A stretch of 8,094 nucleotides of DNA from Acetobacteraceae bacterium (GCA_019689515.1 JADGHI010000152.1:1-8094); one strand, 5' to 3'. Numbered from the stretch's first letter, positions 1 through 6,661 are shown. Program-made: numbers and translations. Notes: generated by a model not told the origin, from the letters alone.

Positions 1-15
1 GGCTAAAACCCCGGC

Positions 16-2400
16 GTGCCGCGGTTTCACCAGCCCCTCACCCTTCTGCAGCGCCTGTTCCTTCTGGTTGCCTTCGCGCTGCTGCCGGCGGTGCTGCTGC
101 TGGTCGCCGCGGTGGCGGCGCTGCGCGCCCAGCACGAGGAGGCCGCGCGCGACCAGGCGCGGCGCATCGCCGCCGCCGCCGCCGCCCGGCTGGAGCGCAT
201 CATCGAGGGCACGCGCCAGACGCTCCTGGTGCTGAGCGAGACGGATGCCGTCCGCGACGGGAATCCCCAGTCGTGCGAGCGAAGGCTGCTGACCCTCGGC
301 CAGCACCTGCCCGAACGGATCCGCCTCGGCATCCTCGATCCCGAGGGCCGGCCGCTGTGCGACACCGCCGGCATCGCGCCGTGGCGCGCGGGATCCCGCG
401 ACATTGCCGAGCGGCACGCCCCGCCGCGCCCGGCGCTCGCGATGAACAGCTTCACCGTCGTCGGCTTTGGGCCGGAGCTGGCGGAGCCCGGCGCCAGGGG
501 CGATCGCGCCGCCCTGGCGCTGCACCTGGCCCTGCCGGTGCGCAACGCGCGGGACGGCCCCCTGGTCGGCGTGGTCACCGCGGCGCTCGGGCTGCCCTGG
601 CTCGCGGCCCAGCTCCGTTCCGTCGGGCTTCCGCCGGGCGCGGAGCTGTTCCTGCTGGACCGCGAGGGCAACGTGGTCCTGCGGCTCCGCGCGCACCCCG
701 CCCGGTCCGACGAGGTAGCGCCGCCGCTTGCGGGCACGGAGACGACCAGGGCGCTCGCGGCCCTCCTGGCGGCGCGCCAGGGCAGGGCCGAGGCCAGGGA
801 AGGCCGCGCCGCCCAGGGCCAGACGGTACCGGGCAGCCGCCTCGCCGCGCTTGGCGCCGGGGCCGTGCCGGAACGGCAGCAATCGGACGGCGACGCCTCC
901 CTCCTCGACGCGGTGGGGCCGGACGGGGCGCCGCGGATCTTCGCCCTGGCCTACGAGATGGCCTCCGCCCAGGGAGCGCTGCGGCTCGCCGTCTCGCTGG
1001 ACGCCGCCGCTGCCCTCGCCCCCGTCACCGAGGTCGGCCGACGCTGGGCGTTGCTCGTTGCCCTCGGCCTCGCCGCCTCGCTCATCGCCGCCTGGCTCGG
1101 CGCGCAGCGCTTCGTGCTCGCCCCGATCCGCGCGCTGCAGGAGACGGCGCGGCGCTGGGCCAGGGGTGAGTACGGCGCCCGGGCGGCGCCGGCGCTCGCC
1201 GCGCCACCGCCGGAATTCGCACGCCTCGCCGCCGCGCTCGACCGCGTGGCCGAGGCGGCCGAGCAGCGCGACCGGGCCGCCGCCGCCCTGGCCGAGAAGG
1301 AGGCGCGGCTCTCGCTCGCGCTCGAAGCCGGCGGCCTCGGCGCCTGGGAACTGGATCCGCGGAGCGGCACCGTGGAGCGATCGCCGCAGCACGACGCGCT
1401 GTTCGGCTATTCGACGCCGCAGGCCAAGTGGAGCTACCGGCGGATGCTCCGGCACGTGGTGCCGGAGGACCGTGCGCGGGTCGAGGCCGCCTTCCGCCGC
1501 GCCGTTGCGGAGGCGTCATCCCTGCGGACGGAATGCCGCATTCGCCCCGCCGGCGAGGGGAACGAGGTGCGCTGGCTGGAGGCCACCGGCGCGCCCCATC
1601 GCGGCCCGGACGGGCGGATGAAGTTCCTCGGCGTCATCCTCGACACCACCGAGCGCCGCCGCACGGAGGAGCGGCTCCGCCTGGTCGCCGGCGAGCTGAA
1701 CCACCGGGTCAAGAACACCCTGGCCGCGGTGCAGTCCATTGCGGCGCAGACGCTCCGCTGGCCGGCCGGGGACGTGCCCGCCGCCGAAGCCAGCCGCTCT
1801 GCCTTCCAGGCGCGGCTGCTCGCCCTCGCCCGCTCGCACGAGCTGCTGACGCGGGAGGGCTGGTCCGGCGCCGATCTCGCCGAGCTCGCGACCCTCGTGC
1901 TGGCACCGCATGCCGGGGCGCGGGAGGCAGGCGGCACCGCGGCACAGCGGGTGACGATCGCCGGCCCGCCGGTGCGGCTCGCGCCCCGCTGCACCATCCC
2001 GCTCGCCATGGCACTGCATGAACTGGCGACGAACGCCGCGCGCCACGGCGCACTCTCGGTGCCCGAGGGACAGGTCGCGGTGCGCTGGTCGGTGCGGCCC
2101 CCGCCGCCCCCCGCCGCCAATGCGGCCGAGGATGCGCGGACCAAGGGCGCCGCGATCCTGTTGCTCCGCTGGGAGGAGAGCGGCGGGCCGCCCCTGGCCG
2201 GGCCGCCGGTGCGGCGCGGCTTCGGGACCCGGCTGCTGGAGCGCGGCCTCGCGACGGAGCTGCACGGGACGGTGCGGCTCGAATTCGCGCGCGAAGGACT
2301 GCGCTGCGAGATCGAGGCGCCGCTTTCCGCCGCGCCCGACGAGAACCCGATGGCCACGCCCGTCTCCGCGCCGCCCCAGGCGCCGGCCAAGGCCGCCTAG
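16..2400 (+). CDS. HWE-family sensor histidine kinase (periplasmic sensor, HAMP-like linker, PAS)
   Basis: This is an inner-membrane sensor kinase of 794 residues that should autophosphorylate on histidine and pass the phosphate to a response regulator. Order of parts: transmembrane helix about 13-36; a long periplasmic Cache-like sensor about 37-342; second helix about 343-367; HAMP-like linker about 368-428; PAS fold about 430-548 ending in the usual DTTERR; HWE dimerisation region with ELNHRVKN, so H563 is the likely phosphorylated residue; ATPase domain with N-box HELATNAARHG (668-678), the family's W-x-E in RWEESGGP (W719, E721) and RRGFGTRL (733-740). The GTG start is chosen because an in-frame TAA lies at 4-6 and no other start precedes the first membrane helix; no Shine-Dalgarno is visible in the 15 bases available. 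Two oddities are a low-complexity insert at about 260-298 in the sensor and a proline-rich linker (694-712) in the ATPase domain. No response regulator is adjacent, so the partner is unknown. Family assignment is firm; the ligand is not known. Confidence 0.93.
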   Translation: MPRFHQPLTLLQRLFLLVAFALLPAVLLLVAAVAALRAQHEEAARDQARRIAAAAAARLERIIEGTRQTLLVLSETDAVRDGNPQSCERRLLTLGQHLPERIRLGILDPEGRPLCDTAGIAPWRAGSRDIAERHAPPRPALAMNSFTVVGFGPELAEPGARGDRAALALHLALPVRNARDGPLVGVVTAALGLPWLAAQLRSVGLPPGAELFLLDREGNVVLRLRAHPARSDEVAPPLAGTETTRALAALLAARQGRAEAREGRAAQGQTVPGSRLAALGAGAVPERQQSDGDASLLDAVGPDGAPRIFALAYEMASAQGALRLAVSLDAAAALAPVTEVGRRWALLVALGLAASLIAAWLGAQRFVLAPIRALQETARRWARGEYGARAAPALAAPPPEFARLAAALDRVAEAAEQRDRAAAALAEKEARLSLALEAGGLGAWELDPRSGTVERSPQHDALFGYSTPQAKWSYRRMLRHVVPEDRARVEAAFRRAVAEASSLRTECRIRPAGEGNEVRWLEATGAPHRGPDGRMKFLGVILDTTERRRTEERLRLVAGELNHRVKNTLAAVQSIAAQTLRWPAGDVPAAEASRSAFQARLLALARSHELLTREGWSGADLAELATLVLAPHAGAREAGGTAAQRVTIAGPPVRLAPRCTIPLAMALHELATNAARHGALSVPEGQVAVRWSVRPPPPPAANAAEDARTKGAAILLLRWEESGGPPLAGPPVRRGFGTRLLERGLATELHGTVRLEFAREGLRCEIEAPLSAAPDENPMATPVSAPPQAPAKAA

Positions 2401-2458
2401 GGCTGATCGCGGGCACCTCCGGCACACGGGCCGGACGACGCCCGCCTCGCCGCCCACG

Positions 2459-3148
2459 TCATCCCTGGGGCTGCAGATCTGCCAGCGCCCGCGCGCCGCA
2501 CTCGGTCAGCCGGTAGAGGTCGCGCCCGGCCGGCTCGAACCAGCCATAGACGTTGCGGTAGAGGATGCGCCCCGCATTCGGCGCCTCCGCCCGCTCGCGC
2601 ACGACCCGCACCGGCAGCGGCGCGCCACCGGGCGAGGCGTGCAGCACGGCGGCGCAGCGCAGCGCCTCCTGCCGATAGGCGGTGACGAGCCGCACCCCGC
2701 CCGGATTGGGATCGCCCTGGCGACTCACATGCTCGGCGATGATCGCCCGGGCGCGCGCGGCGTTGCGTCGCGGCAGGCGGCGCGGCGTGGCGAGCGGCTC
2801 GGTGAGGACCTCCACCTCCCCTCGCGACGCGCCTGTTCCCACTGCCAGCAGCCCGAGGCCGAGCCGCCTGAACAGCCGCGCGATGCCCTTCCGCCCGGCG
2901 CGCTCCGCCGCCTCTGCCGGCACGGCGAGATAGACGAGGTCCGTGACCGCGAACCGGTCCAGGCATTGCAGCACGGCCGCAAGGGTCACCGCGCGCTTGA
3001 GCTCCACCACGACGGGCATCTCGGGCGCCGCGGGCGCGACGGCGACGACGTCGCAGCCGCGCACCTCGCCCTTGGCGACGAGGCCACGCGCCTCGAGGAA
3101 GCGCTTCACGGGCGGGTAGAGCGCGGTCTTCGGAATTCTCTTCGGCAT
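2459..3148 (-). CDS. DUF2161 family protein, PD-(D/E)XK nuclease-like
   Basis: A 229-residue protein that matches my recollection of the DUF2161 family, which is common in Alphaproteobacteria, annotated as a putative phosphodiesterase, and of no established function. The N-terminal half looks like a PD-(D/E)XK nuclease core: TALYPPVKRFLEARG (8-22), then KGEVRGCDVVAV with E28 and D33, then VVVELK with E49 and K51, followed by a helix and the strand DLVYLAV (70-76). The C-terminal part ends in ILYRNVYGWFEPAGRDLYRL (195-214), which could be a small winged-helix-like domain. The ATG at 3148 fits the family's start just before the ALYPPVK segment; no clear Shine-Dalgarno precedes it, and the open frame upstream of it is antisense to the next gene. 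It converges on the histidine kinase gene with 58 bases between stops and no obvious terminator there, and it is divergent from the FAH gene. No restriction or toxin partner is next to it. The nuclease activity is inferred from motifs only. Confidence 0.85.
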   Translation of the reverse strand: MPKRIPKTALYPPVKRFLEARGLVAKGEVRGCDVVAVAPAAPEMPVVVELKRAVTLAAVLQCLDRFAVTDLVYLAVPAEAAERAGRKGIARLFRRLGLGLLAVGTGASRGEVEVLTEPLATPRRLPRRNAARARAIIAEHVSRQGDPNPGGVRLVTAYRQEALRCAAVLHASPGGAPLPVRVVRERAEAPNAGRILYRNVYGWFEPAGRDLYRLTECGARALADLQPQG

Positions 3149-3203
3149 GGCGGCGGAGCGGGACGAGGGCACGCCGGACAGAGGGAGCGCGCAGCGGGCG
3201 AAC

Positions 3204-3245
3204 GGCAAGCCACGTTGCGCGCACGGAGCAACGCGGCCGCTTGCC
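3204..3245. repeat. Two-tier inverted repeat (nested hairpin)
   Basis: The outer arms GGCAAGC (3204-3210) and GCTTGCC (3239-3245) are perfect 7-base complements. Inside them, CGTTGC (3213-3218) and GCAACG (3228-3233) are perfect 6-base complements around a 9-base loop. The arms are separated by unpaired CA on the left and CGGCC on the right. It could be a regulator-binding site or, if transcription starts to its left, a structured 5' leader. There is no T-run after it, so it does not look like an intrinsic terminator. The role is unknown. Confidence 0.5.
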
Positions 3246-3272
3246 CGTCCGTCCGGCCCTTGGCAGACGGGC
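3243..3272. repeat. Alternative inverted repeat competing with the nested hairpin
   Basis: GCCCGTC (3243-3249) and GACGGGC (3266-3272) are perfect 7-base complements separated by 16 bases. The left arm shares bases 3243-3245 with the outer arm of the preceding hairpin, so the two structures cannot both form fully. The arrangement resembles leader switches in outline. In DNA this GC-rich, chance pairing of this length is common, so it is only a candidate. Confidence 0.35.
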
Positions 3273-3307
3273 TCCGCGCCGTCAGCCTGCGCGACGTTCG
3301 GCGAAGC

Positions 3308-3317
3308 AGGAGGAGGA
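3308..3317 (+). promoter_or_regulatory. Strong ribosome binding site for the FAH-family gene
   Basis: The purine run AGGAGGAGGA ends 8 bases before the ATG at 3326. It is the best Shine-Dalgarno in the window and fixes the start of the FAH-family gene, whose reading frame is otherwise open for more than 1.3 kb upstream. Confidence 0.85.
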
Positions 3318-3325
3318 CCCGCCGC

Positions 3326-4501
3326 ATGCGGCTCGACCACACCGCCGTCCTGCCGGAGGACTGGCCCCAGGGCAGCTACGCCGCGCGGATCATGACCGAG
3401 GCAGGCCCGGTCGTCCTCGGCATCGCCGGCGGCGAGCCCTTCGACCTCACCCCCGCCTTCGGCACCGTGAGCCGCTGGCTGGAGGAGGAGGACCCCGTCG
3501 GCGCCATCCGCGCGCGCGGCGAGCGGATCGCCCTCGACCTCGCCGCGCTGGTCGCGAATTCCGCCCATGACGCCCGCCGCCCCGACGCGCCCTGGCTGCT
3601 CGCGCCGGTGGACCTCGCCGCGGTGAAGGCCGCCGGCGTCACCTATGTGCGCTCCATGCTTGAGCGCGTGATCGAGGAGCGCTGCCGCGGCGAGGCCTCG
3701 CGCGCCGAGGCGGTGCGCGCCGAGGTGCGGGAGATCATCGGCGACGACCTCGCCAACCTGCGCCCCGGCAGCCCCGAGGCGCAGCGGGTCAAGGAGGTGC
3801 TCTCCGCCAAGGGCTGGTGGAGCCAGTACCTCGAGGTCGGCATCGGCCCGGACGCCGAGATCTTCACCAAGTGCCAGCCCATGGCCGCGGTCGGACTCGG
3901 CGCCAAGGTCGGCGTGCATCCGGGCAGCGACTGGAGCAATCCGGAGCCCGAGGCGGTTATGGTGGTGAACGCGCGCGGCCGGATCGTCGGCGCCACACTC
4001 GGCAACGACGTGAACCTGCGCGACGTGGAGGGGCGCTCGGCGCTGCTGCTCGGCCGGGCGAAGGACAACAACGCCTCCTGCGCTCTCGGCCCGATGGTCC
4101 GTCTGTTCGACGAGAGCTTCACGCTGGAGGACGTGCGCCGCGCCACCCTCTCCCTCGTCATCGAGGGACGGGACGGCTTCCGGCTGGAGGAGACCGGCGA
4201 GATCGGTGCGATCAGCCGCGACCCGATCGAACTGGTCGGCCAGCTCATCGGCCCGCACCACCAGTATCCGGACGGCGTGGTGCTGTTCCTCGGCACGCCC
4301 TTCTCGCCGGTGACGGACCGCGGCGCGCCGGGCATGGGCTTCACGCACAAGGAGGGCGACATCGTGGCCATCCGCACCCCGAAACTCGGCACCCTGGTCA
4401 ACGAGGTGGACCGCACCGACGAATGCCCGCCCTGGACCTTCGGCACGGGGGCCCTCTTCGCCAGCCTGGCCCGGCGCGGCCTGCCGCGGAGCGTCGCGTG
4501 A
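3326..4501 (+). CDS. Fumarylacetoacetate hydrolase-superfamily enzyme, XylX/2-keto-3-deoxypentonate dehydratase-like
   Basis: A soluble 391-residue enzyme of the FAH superfamily, which uses a divalent metal to act on 2-keto or diketo acids (C-C hydrolysis, decarboxylation or dehydration). The C-terminal two thirds carries the FAH fold. Probable metal ligands are E207 and E209 in NPEPEAVMVV and D228 in GNDVNLRD; K246 in AKDNNASCALGP occupies the usual lysine position. Further family-like stretches are ISRDPIELV (296-304), QYPDGVVLFLGT (313-324) and GMGFTHKEGD (336-345). The length of about 390 residues and these motifs fit the subgroup that includes Caulobacter XylX, which dehydrates 2-keto-3-deoxy-D-xylonate, better than the short catechol-pathway FAH proteins of about 280 residues. 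No xylose dehydrogenase, xylonate dehydratase or ketoglutarate-semialdehyde dehydrogenase gene is in the window, so the substrate is open and I assign no symbol. A strong Shine-Dalgarno sets the start. Its stop overlaps the next gene's start, implying co-translation with the esterase. Confidence 0.88.
   Translation: MRLDHTAVLPEDWPQGSYAARIMTEAGPVVLGIAGGEPFDLTPAFGTVSRWLEEEDPVGAIRARGERIALDLAALVANSAHDARRPDAPWLLAPVDLAAVKAAGVTYVRSMLERVIEERCRGEASRAEAVRAEVREIIGDDLANLRPGSPEAQRVKEVLSAKGWWSQYLEVGIGPDAEIFTKCQPMAAVGLGAKVGVHPGSDWSNPEPEAVMVVNARGRIVGATLGNDVNLRDVEGRSALLLGRAKDNNASCALGPMVRLFDESFTLEDVRRATLSLVIEGRDGFRLEETGEIGAISRDPIELVGQLIGPHHQYPDGVVLFLGTPFSPVTDRGAPGMGFTHKEGDIVAIRTPKLGTLVNEVDRTDECPPWTFGTGALFASLARRGLPRSVA
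4488..4491 (+). promoter_or_regulatory. Internal ribosome binding site for the coupled esterase gene
   Basis: GGAG lies inside the last codons of the FAH gene, 9 bases before the ATG at 4501. Together with the TGATG stop/start overlap this suggests that ribosomes finishing the upstream gene reinitiate on the esterase. Confidence 0.55.
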
Positions 4502-5274
4502 TGGCGCGCGGCGAGGAGAGCGGCACCGTCGCGCGCGCCGACGGCGTGCCCCTGGCCTATCGGCGCCTGCGCGGGCGCGGGCCGGGGGTGGTGTTCCTCG
4601 GCGGATTCCGCTCCGACATGACCGGGCAGAAGGCCGAGGCCCTCGCCGCCTTCTGCGAGGCGCGCGGCCAGGCCTATCTGCGCCTCGACTATTCCGGCCA
4701 CGGCGCGAGCGGCGGGCGCTTCGAGGACGGCACCATCGGCATCTGGGCCGACGACGCCGCGCTGCTGATCGAGCGGCTCACCGAGGGGCCGCAGATCCTG
4801 ATCGGTTCCTCGATGGGCGGCTGGATCGCGCTGCTCCTGGCGAAGCGCTGGCCCGAGCGCGTCGCCGGGCTGATCGGCATCGCCGCCGCGCCGGACTTCA
4901 CCGCCGACCTGCCGGAGCGGCGCATGACGCCGGAGCAGCGCGCGACCCTGATGCGCGAGGGCATCGTCCACCTCCCCAGCGCCTATGGCGACCCGACGCC
5001 GATCACCCGCGCGCTGATCGAGGACGGCAACCGCCACCGCCTGGTGCTGAACGCGGGGCCGATCCCGCTCGCGGCGCCGGTGCGGCTGCTGCACGGGCAG
5101 CAGGACCCGGACGTGGACTGGCGCCTGTCGCTCCGCACGGCGGAGGCGATCGCCTCGCCGGACGTCCAGATCATCCTCGTCAAGGACGGCGACCACCGGC
5201 TGTCGCGGCCGCAGGATCTCACGCTACTGACGCGGACGCTCGACGCCCTGCTCTCCGACGCCGCCGGCGGCTGA
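4501..5274 (+). CDS. Alpha/beta hydrolase, ABHD10-like esterase/thioesterase
   Basis: A 257-residue serine hydrolase of the alpha/beta-hydrolase fold. The nucleophile elbow is GSSMGG with S104; the acid is probably D202 in HGQQDPDVDW; the base is H232 in DGDHRLSRP. The segments YSGHGASGGRFEDGTIGIW (64-82) and EGPQILIGSSMGGW (95-108) closely resemble the mammalian mitochondrial enzyme ABHD10, which removes acyl groups from protein cysteines and hydrolyses acyl-glucuronides. Bacterial members are not well characterised, so the substrate (acyl ester, thioester or sugar ester) is unknown. No signal peptide or membrane helix is seen, so it should be cytoplasmic. ATG at 4501 overlaps the FAH stop by one base. 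The 3' end overlaps the convergent SDR gene by 51 bases, covering residues from about 241 to the end, and most of the conserved domain lies before that. Confidence 0.9.
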   Translation: MARGEESGTVARADGVPLAYRRLRGRGPGVVFLGGFRSDMTGQKAEALAAFCEARGQAYLRLDYSGHGASGGRFEDGTIGIWADDAALLIERLTEGPQILIGSSMGGWIALLLAKRWPERVAGLIGIAAAPDFTADLPERRMTPEQRATLMREGIVHLPSAYGDPTPITRALIEDGNRHRLVLNAGPIPLAAPVRLLHGQQDPDVDWRLSLRTAEAIASPDVQIILVKDGDHRLSRPQDLTLLTRTLDALLSDAAGG

Positions 5275-6180
5275 ACCGGGCGCCTGCGCCTCCTCTGCGA
5301 GGATCGCGCGCAGCCCCTCGCGATAGGTCGGGTAGCGCCACGCCGCGATCCCGAGCGCCGCCTTGGTGCGCGCGTTCGCAACGCGGCGGTTCTCCGCCCA
5401 GAAGCTGAGCGCCATCGGCGACATCGCGCGCGCCGCCTCCTCGAAGGGCACCTCCGGCGGCGGCGCCAGGCCGAGCAGCCTCGCCGCCTCCTCTGTCACC
5501 GCCGCGGGCTCGGCCGGTTCGTCGTCCACCAGGTGCAGGACGCGCACGCGTCCGGGCTCGGGCGACTGCGTCGCCGCAGCGATCACCGCGAGCGCGATGT
5601 CGTCGCGATGGATGCGGCTGAATGGGTGGCCCGGCTTCACCACACGCCGCGCCGTGCCGGCGCGCAGCGCATCGAAGGCCGAGCGACCGGGGCCGTAGAT
5701 GCCGCCGACACGGAACAGGTCGAGCGCCGGCCGCCCCGGGGCCTGTGCCGCCAGCGCGCGCCATGCCTCCTCGGCCGCGAGACGCCGCCGCGACCGCGCC
5801 TGCCCCGGCGCGGGCGGCGTGGATTCCTCCACCCAACCGCCGCCGCGGTCGCCATAGACCCCGGTCGTCGAGAGATAGCCGATCCAGCGCAGCCCCGGCG
5901 CGGCGAGGATTGCATCGCGGTGCCCCGCGATCACCGGATCGCCCTCTTCGCCCGGCGGCGCCGTGACGAGGAGATGCGTCGCCTGCGCCAGCACCGGCGC
6001 GACCTCGGCGAAGGCCACCACCTGCACTTCCTCGGGCGCCGTCGTCGCGCTAACGCGCGCCGCCGGATCGCGCGCCGTGCCCGTGACGCGCCAGCCGCAG
6101 GCCGCCGCGCGTCGGGCCACCGCCATGCCCGAATAGCCAACACCGCAGATGAGGAGATGCAGGTGCGTCCTATCCGTCAT
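5224..6180 (-). CDS. Atypical short-chain dehydrogenase/reductase (NAD(P)-binding, YeeZ-like epimerase family)
   Basis: A 318-residue Rossmann-fold protein. The N-terminus has the dinucleotide-binding glycines GVGYSG (13-18) after a hydrophobic strand (LHLLIC), then a short strand/turn ending WRVTGTARD that should contact the cofactor. STTGVYGDRGGGWVEE (104-119) and FSRIHRDDIA (188-197) are typical of the NAD-dependent epimerase/dehydratase-like group that includes E. coli YeeZ. The canonical YxxxK active-site pair is not seen at the expected place; an arginine-rich SRRRLAAEEAW segment (130-140) is there instead, as in atypical SDRs, so catalysis is uncertain. The ATG at 6180 starts just before the Rossmann strand and has AGAGAGG four bases upstream. 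The conserved part ends near the REGLRAIL segment (287-294); the remaining tail is encoded antisense to the end of the esterase gene. It is separated from rppH, its upstream neighbour on the same strand, by 481 bases, so it probably has its own promoter. Confidence 0.85.
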   Translation of the reverse strand: MTDRTHLHLLICGVGYSGMAVARRAAACGWRVTGTARDPAARVSATTAPEEVQVVAFAEVAPVLAQATHLLVTAPPGEEGDPVIAGHRDAILAAPGLRWIGYLSTTGVYGDRGGGWVEESTPPAPGQARSRRRLAAEEAWRALAAQAPGRPALDLFRVGGIYGPGRSAFDALRAGTARRVVKPGHPFSRIHRDDIALAVIAAATQSPEPGRVRVLHLVDDEPAEPAAVTEEAARLLGLAPPPEVPFEEAARAMSPMALSFWAENRRVANARTKAALGIAAWRYPTYREGLRAILAEEAQAPGSAAGGVGEQGVERPRQ

Positions 6181-6184
6181 CGCG

Positions 6185-6191
6185 CCTCTCT
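6185..6191 (-). promoter_or_regulatory. Ribosome binding site of the SDR gene
   Basis: On the - strand AGAGAGG lies four bases before the ATG at 6180. The spacing is short but usable, and it supports this start over the long open frame that continues upstream. Confidence 0.5.
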
Positions 6192-6526
6192 GTCGCGCCG
6201 GGTTGCGCTGCGGCAGGAGCGCGGCCCTGCCCGGACCGCCGCGCGTCCGCTCGCGCATCGGCCCGAACCATTCCCAGCGCTGCGCGGCTCGATGGCACGG
6301 ACGGAGGCCTGCGCATCGAGTGCGCCTACGCGGCATGCGCATCCACTCATCCGCCCCCTCCGCTGCCTTCGGCGCCCTGCGCTTGCCCTTCCGCACGGCG
6401 AGGCGGATGCAGCCGGCGAGGGCACCCGCCCCCCCGAGCCGTACCGCTGACCGAGCGCGAGCCGGACCACGACCGGCACTCGCCCCCCAGAAACGCAGCG
6501 ATCCAGGGACGCCCGGGCCGATCGGG

Positions 6527-6542
6527 AGCGCGCCATCGCGCT
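6527..6542. repeat. Short perfect inverted repeat with 4-base loop
   Basis: AGCGCG (6527-6532) and CGCGCT (6537-6542) are perfect complements around the loop CCAT. It lies about 120 bases past the rppH stop in the direction of that gene's transcription. It lacks a T-tract on either side, so I do not call it a terminator, though it could stabilise a transcript end. Confidence 0.3.
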
Positions 6543-6560
6543 TGCACCCGACACGACGAC

Positions 6561-6587
6561 GGCGGATCTGACAGGGCGGAACCTGAC
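6561..6587. repeat. Imperfect tandem direct repeat GGCGGAnC(C)TGAC
   Basis: GGCGGATCTGAC (6561-6572) and GGCGGAACCTGAC (6575-6587) differ by one substitution and one inserted base and start 14 bases apart. Two similar 12-13-base units this close in a gene-free stretch could be a paired protein-binding site or a remnant of local duplication. Nothing else ties them to a known regulator. Confidence 0.4.
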
Positions 6588-6661
6588 GCTCAAAGCGGCG
6601 TGCCATGCGGCCGGGGCCGGCGCAGCCATAGCCCCCGCGCGCGGATCGGACGTGGTCTGGC

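Larger units (their letters stand above)
3149..3325. promoter_or_regulatory. Divergent intergenic region between the DUF2161 and FAH genes
   Basis: This 177-base region must hold the promoters for both divergent genes. I cannot pick out convincing -35/-10 boxes on either strand. The open frames that cross it have arginine/proline-rich, low-complexity translations and look like shadows. It does contain two competing inverted-repeat arrangements and a strong ribosome binding site for the + strand gene, listed separately. Confidence 0.6.
6181..6661. other. 481-base stretch with no convincing gene
   Basis: Several open frames cross this stretch on both strands, but their translations are arginine/proline/alanine-rich without recognisable motifs, as expected from random GC-rich sequence. 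It must include the promoter of the SDR gene and the 3' end of the rppH transcript. It contains an imperfect direct repeat and short inverted repeats, listed separately. It might be the remains of a decayed gene or carry an untranslated RNA; I find no positive evidence for either. Confidence 0.6.

Noticed and set aside
27..737. Antisense open frames opposite the kinase gene and elsewhere
   Set aside because: They mirror the GC-rich codon pattern of the real genes, with serine/arginine/alanine-rich translations and no recognisable domain.
2401..2458. Intrinsic terminator between the convergent kinase and DUF2161 genes
   Set aside because: I found no stem of convincing length and no T-tract in these 58 bases.
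2018..3325. Long upstream extension of the FAH reading frame
   Set aside because: The frame is open for over 1.3 kb, but it is an alternate frame of the kinase gene and antisense to the DUF2161 gene, with arginine/proline-rich translation. The strong Shine-Dalgarno and family length support the ATG at 3326.
3149..4348. Upstream extension of the DUF2161 frame to a 629-residue protein
   Set aside because: The extra 400 residues are antisense to the FAH gene and show no family motif; DUF2161 similarity begins just after the ATG at 3148.
6458..6482. Inverted repeat GCCGG/CCGGC with flanking CGA/TCG as a possible terminator
   Set aside because: It has a bulge, no T-run, and such short GC-only pairings are frequent by chance in this composition.
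6578..6602. Possible EcfG-type promoter (GGAAC, 16 bases, CGTG) on the + strand
   Set aside because: The -10 element lacks the second T of CGTT, and any transcript would run antisense into rppH with no gene downstream on that strand.
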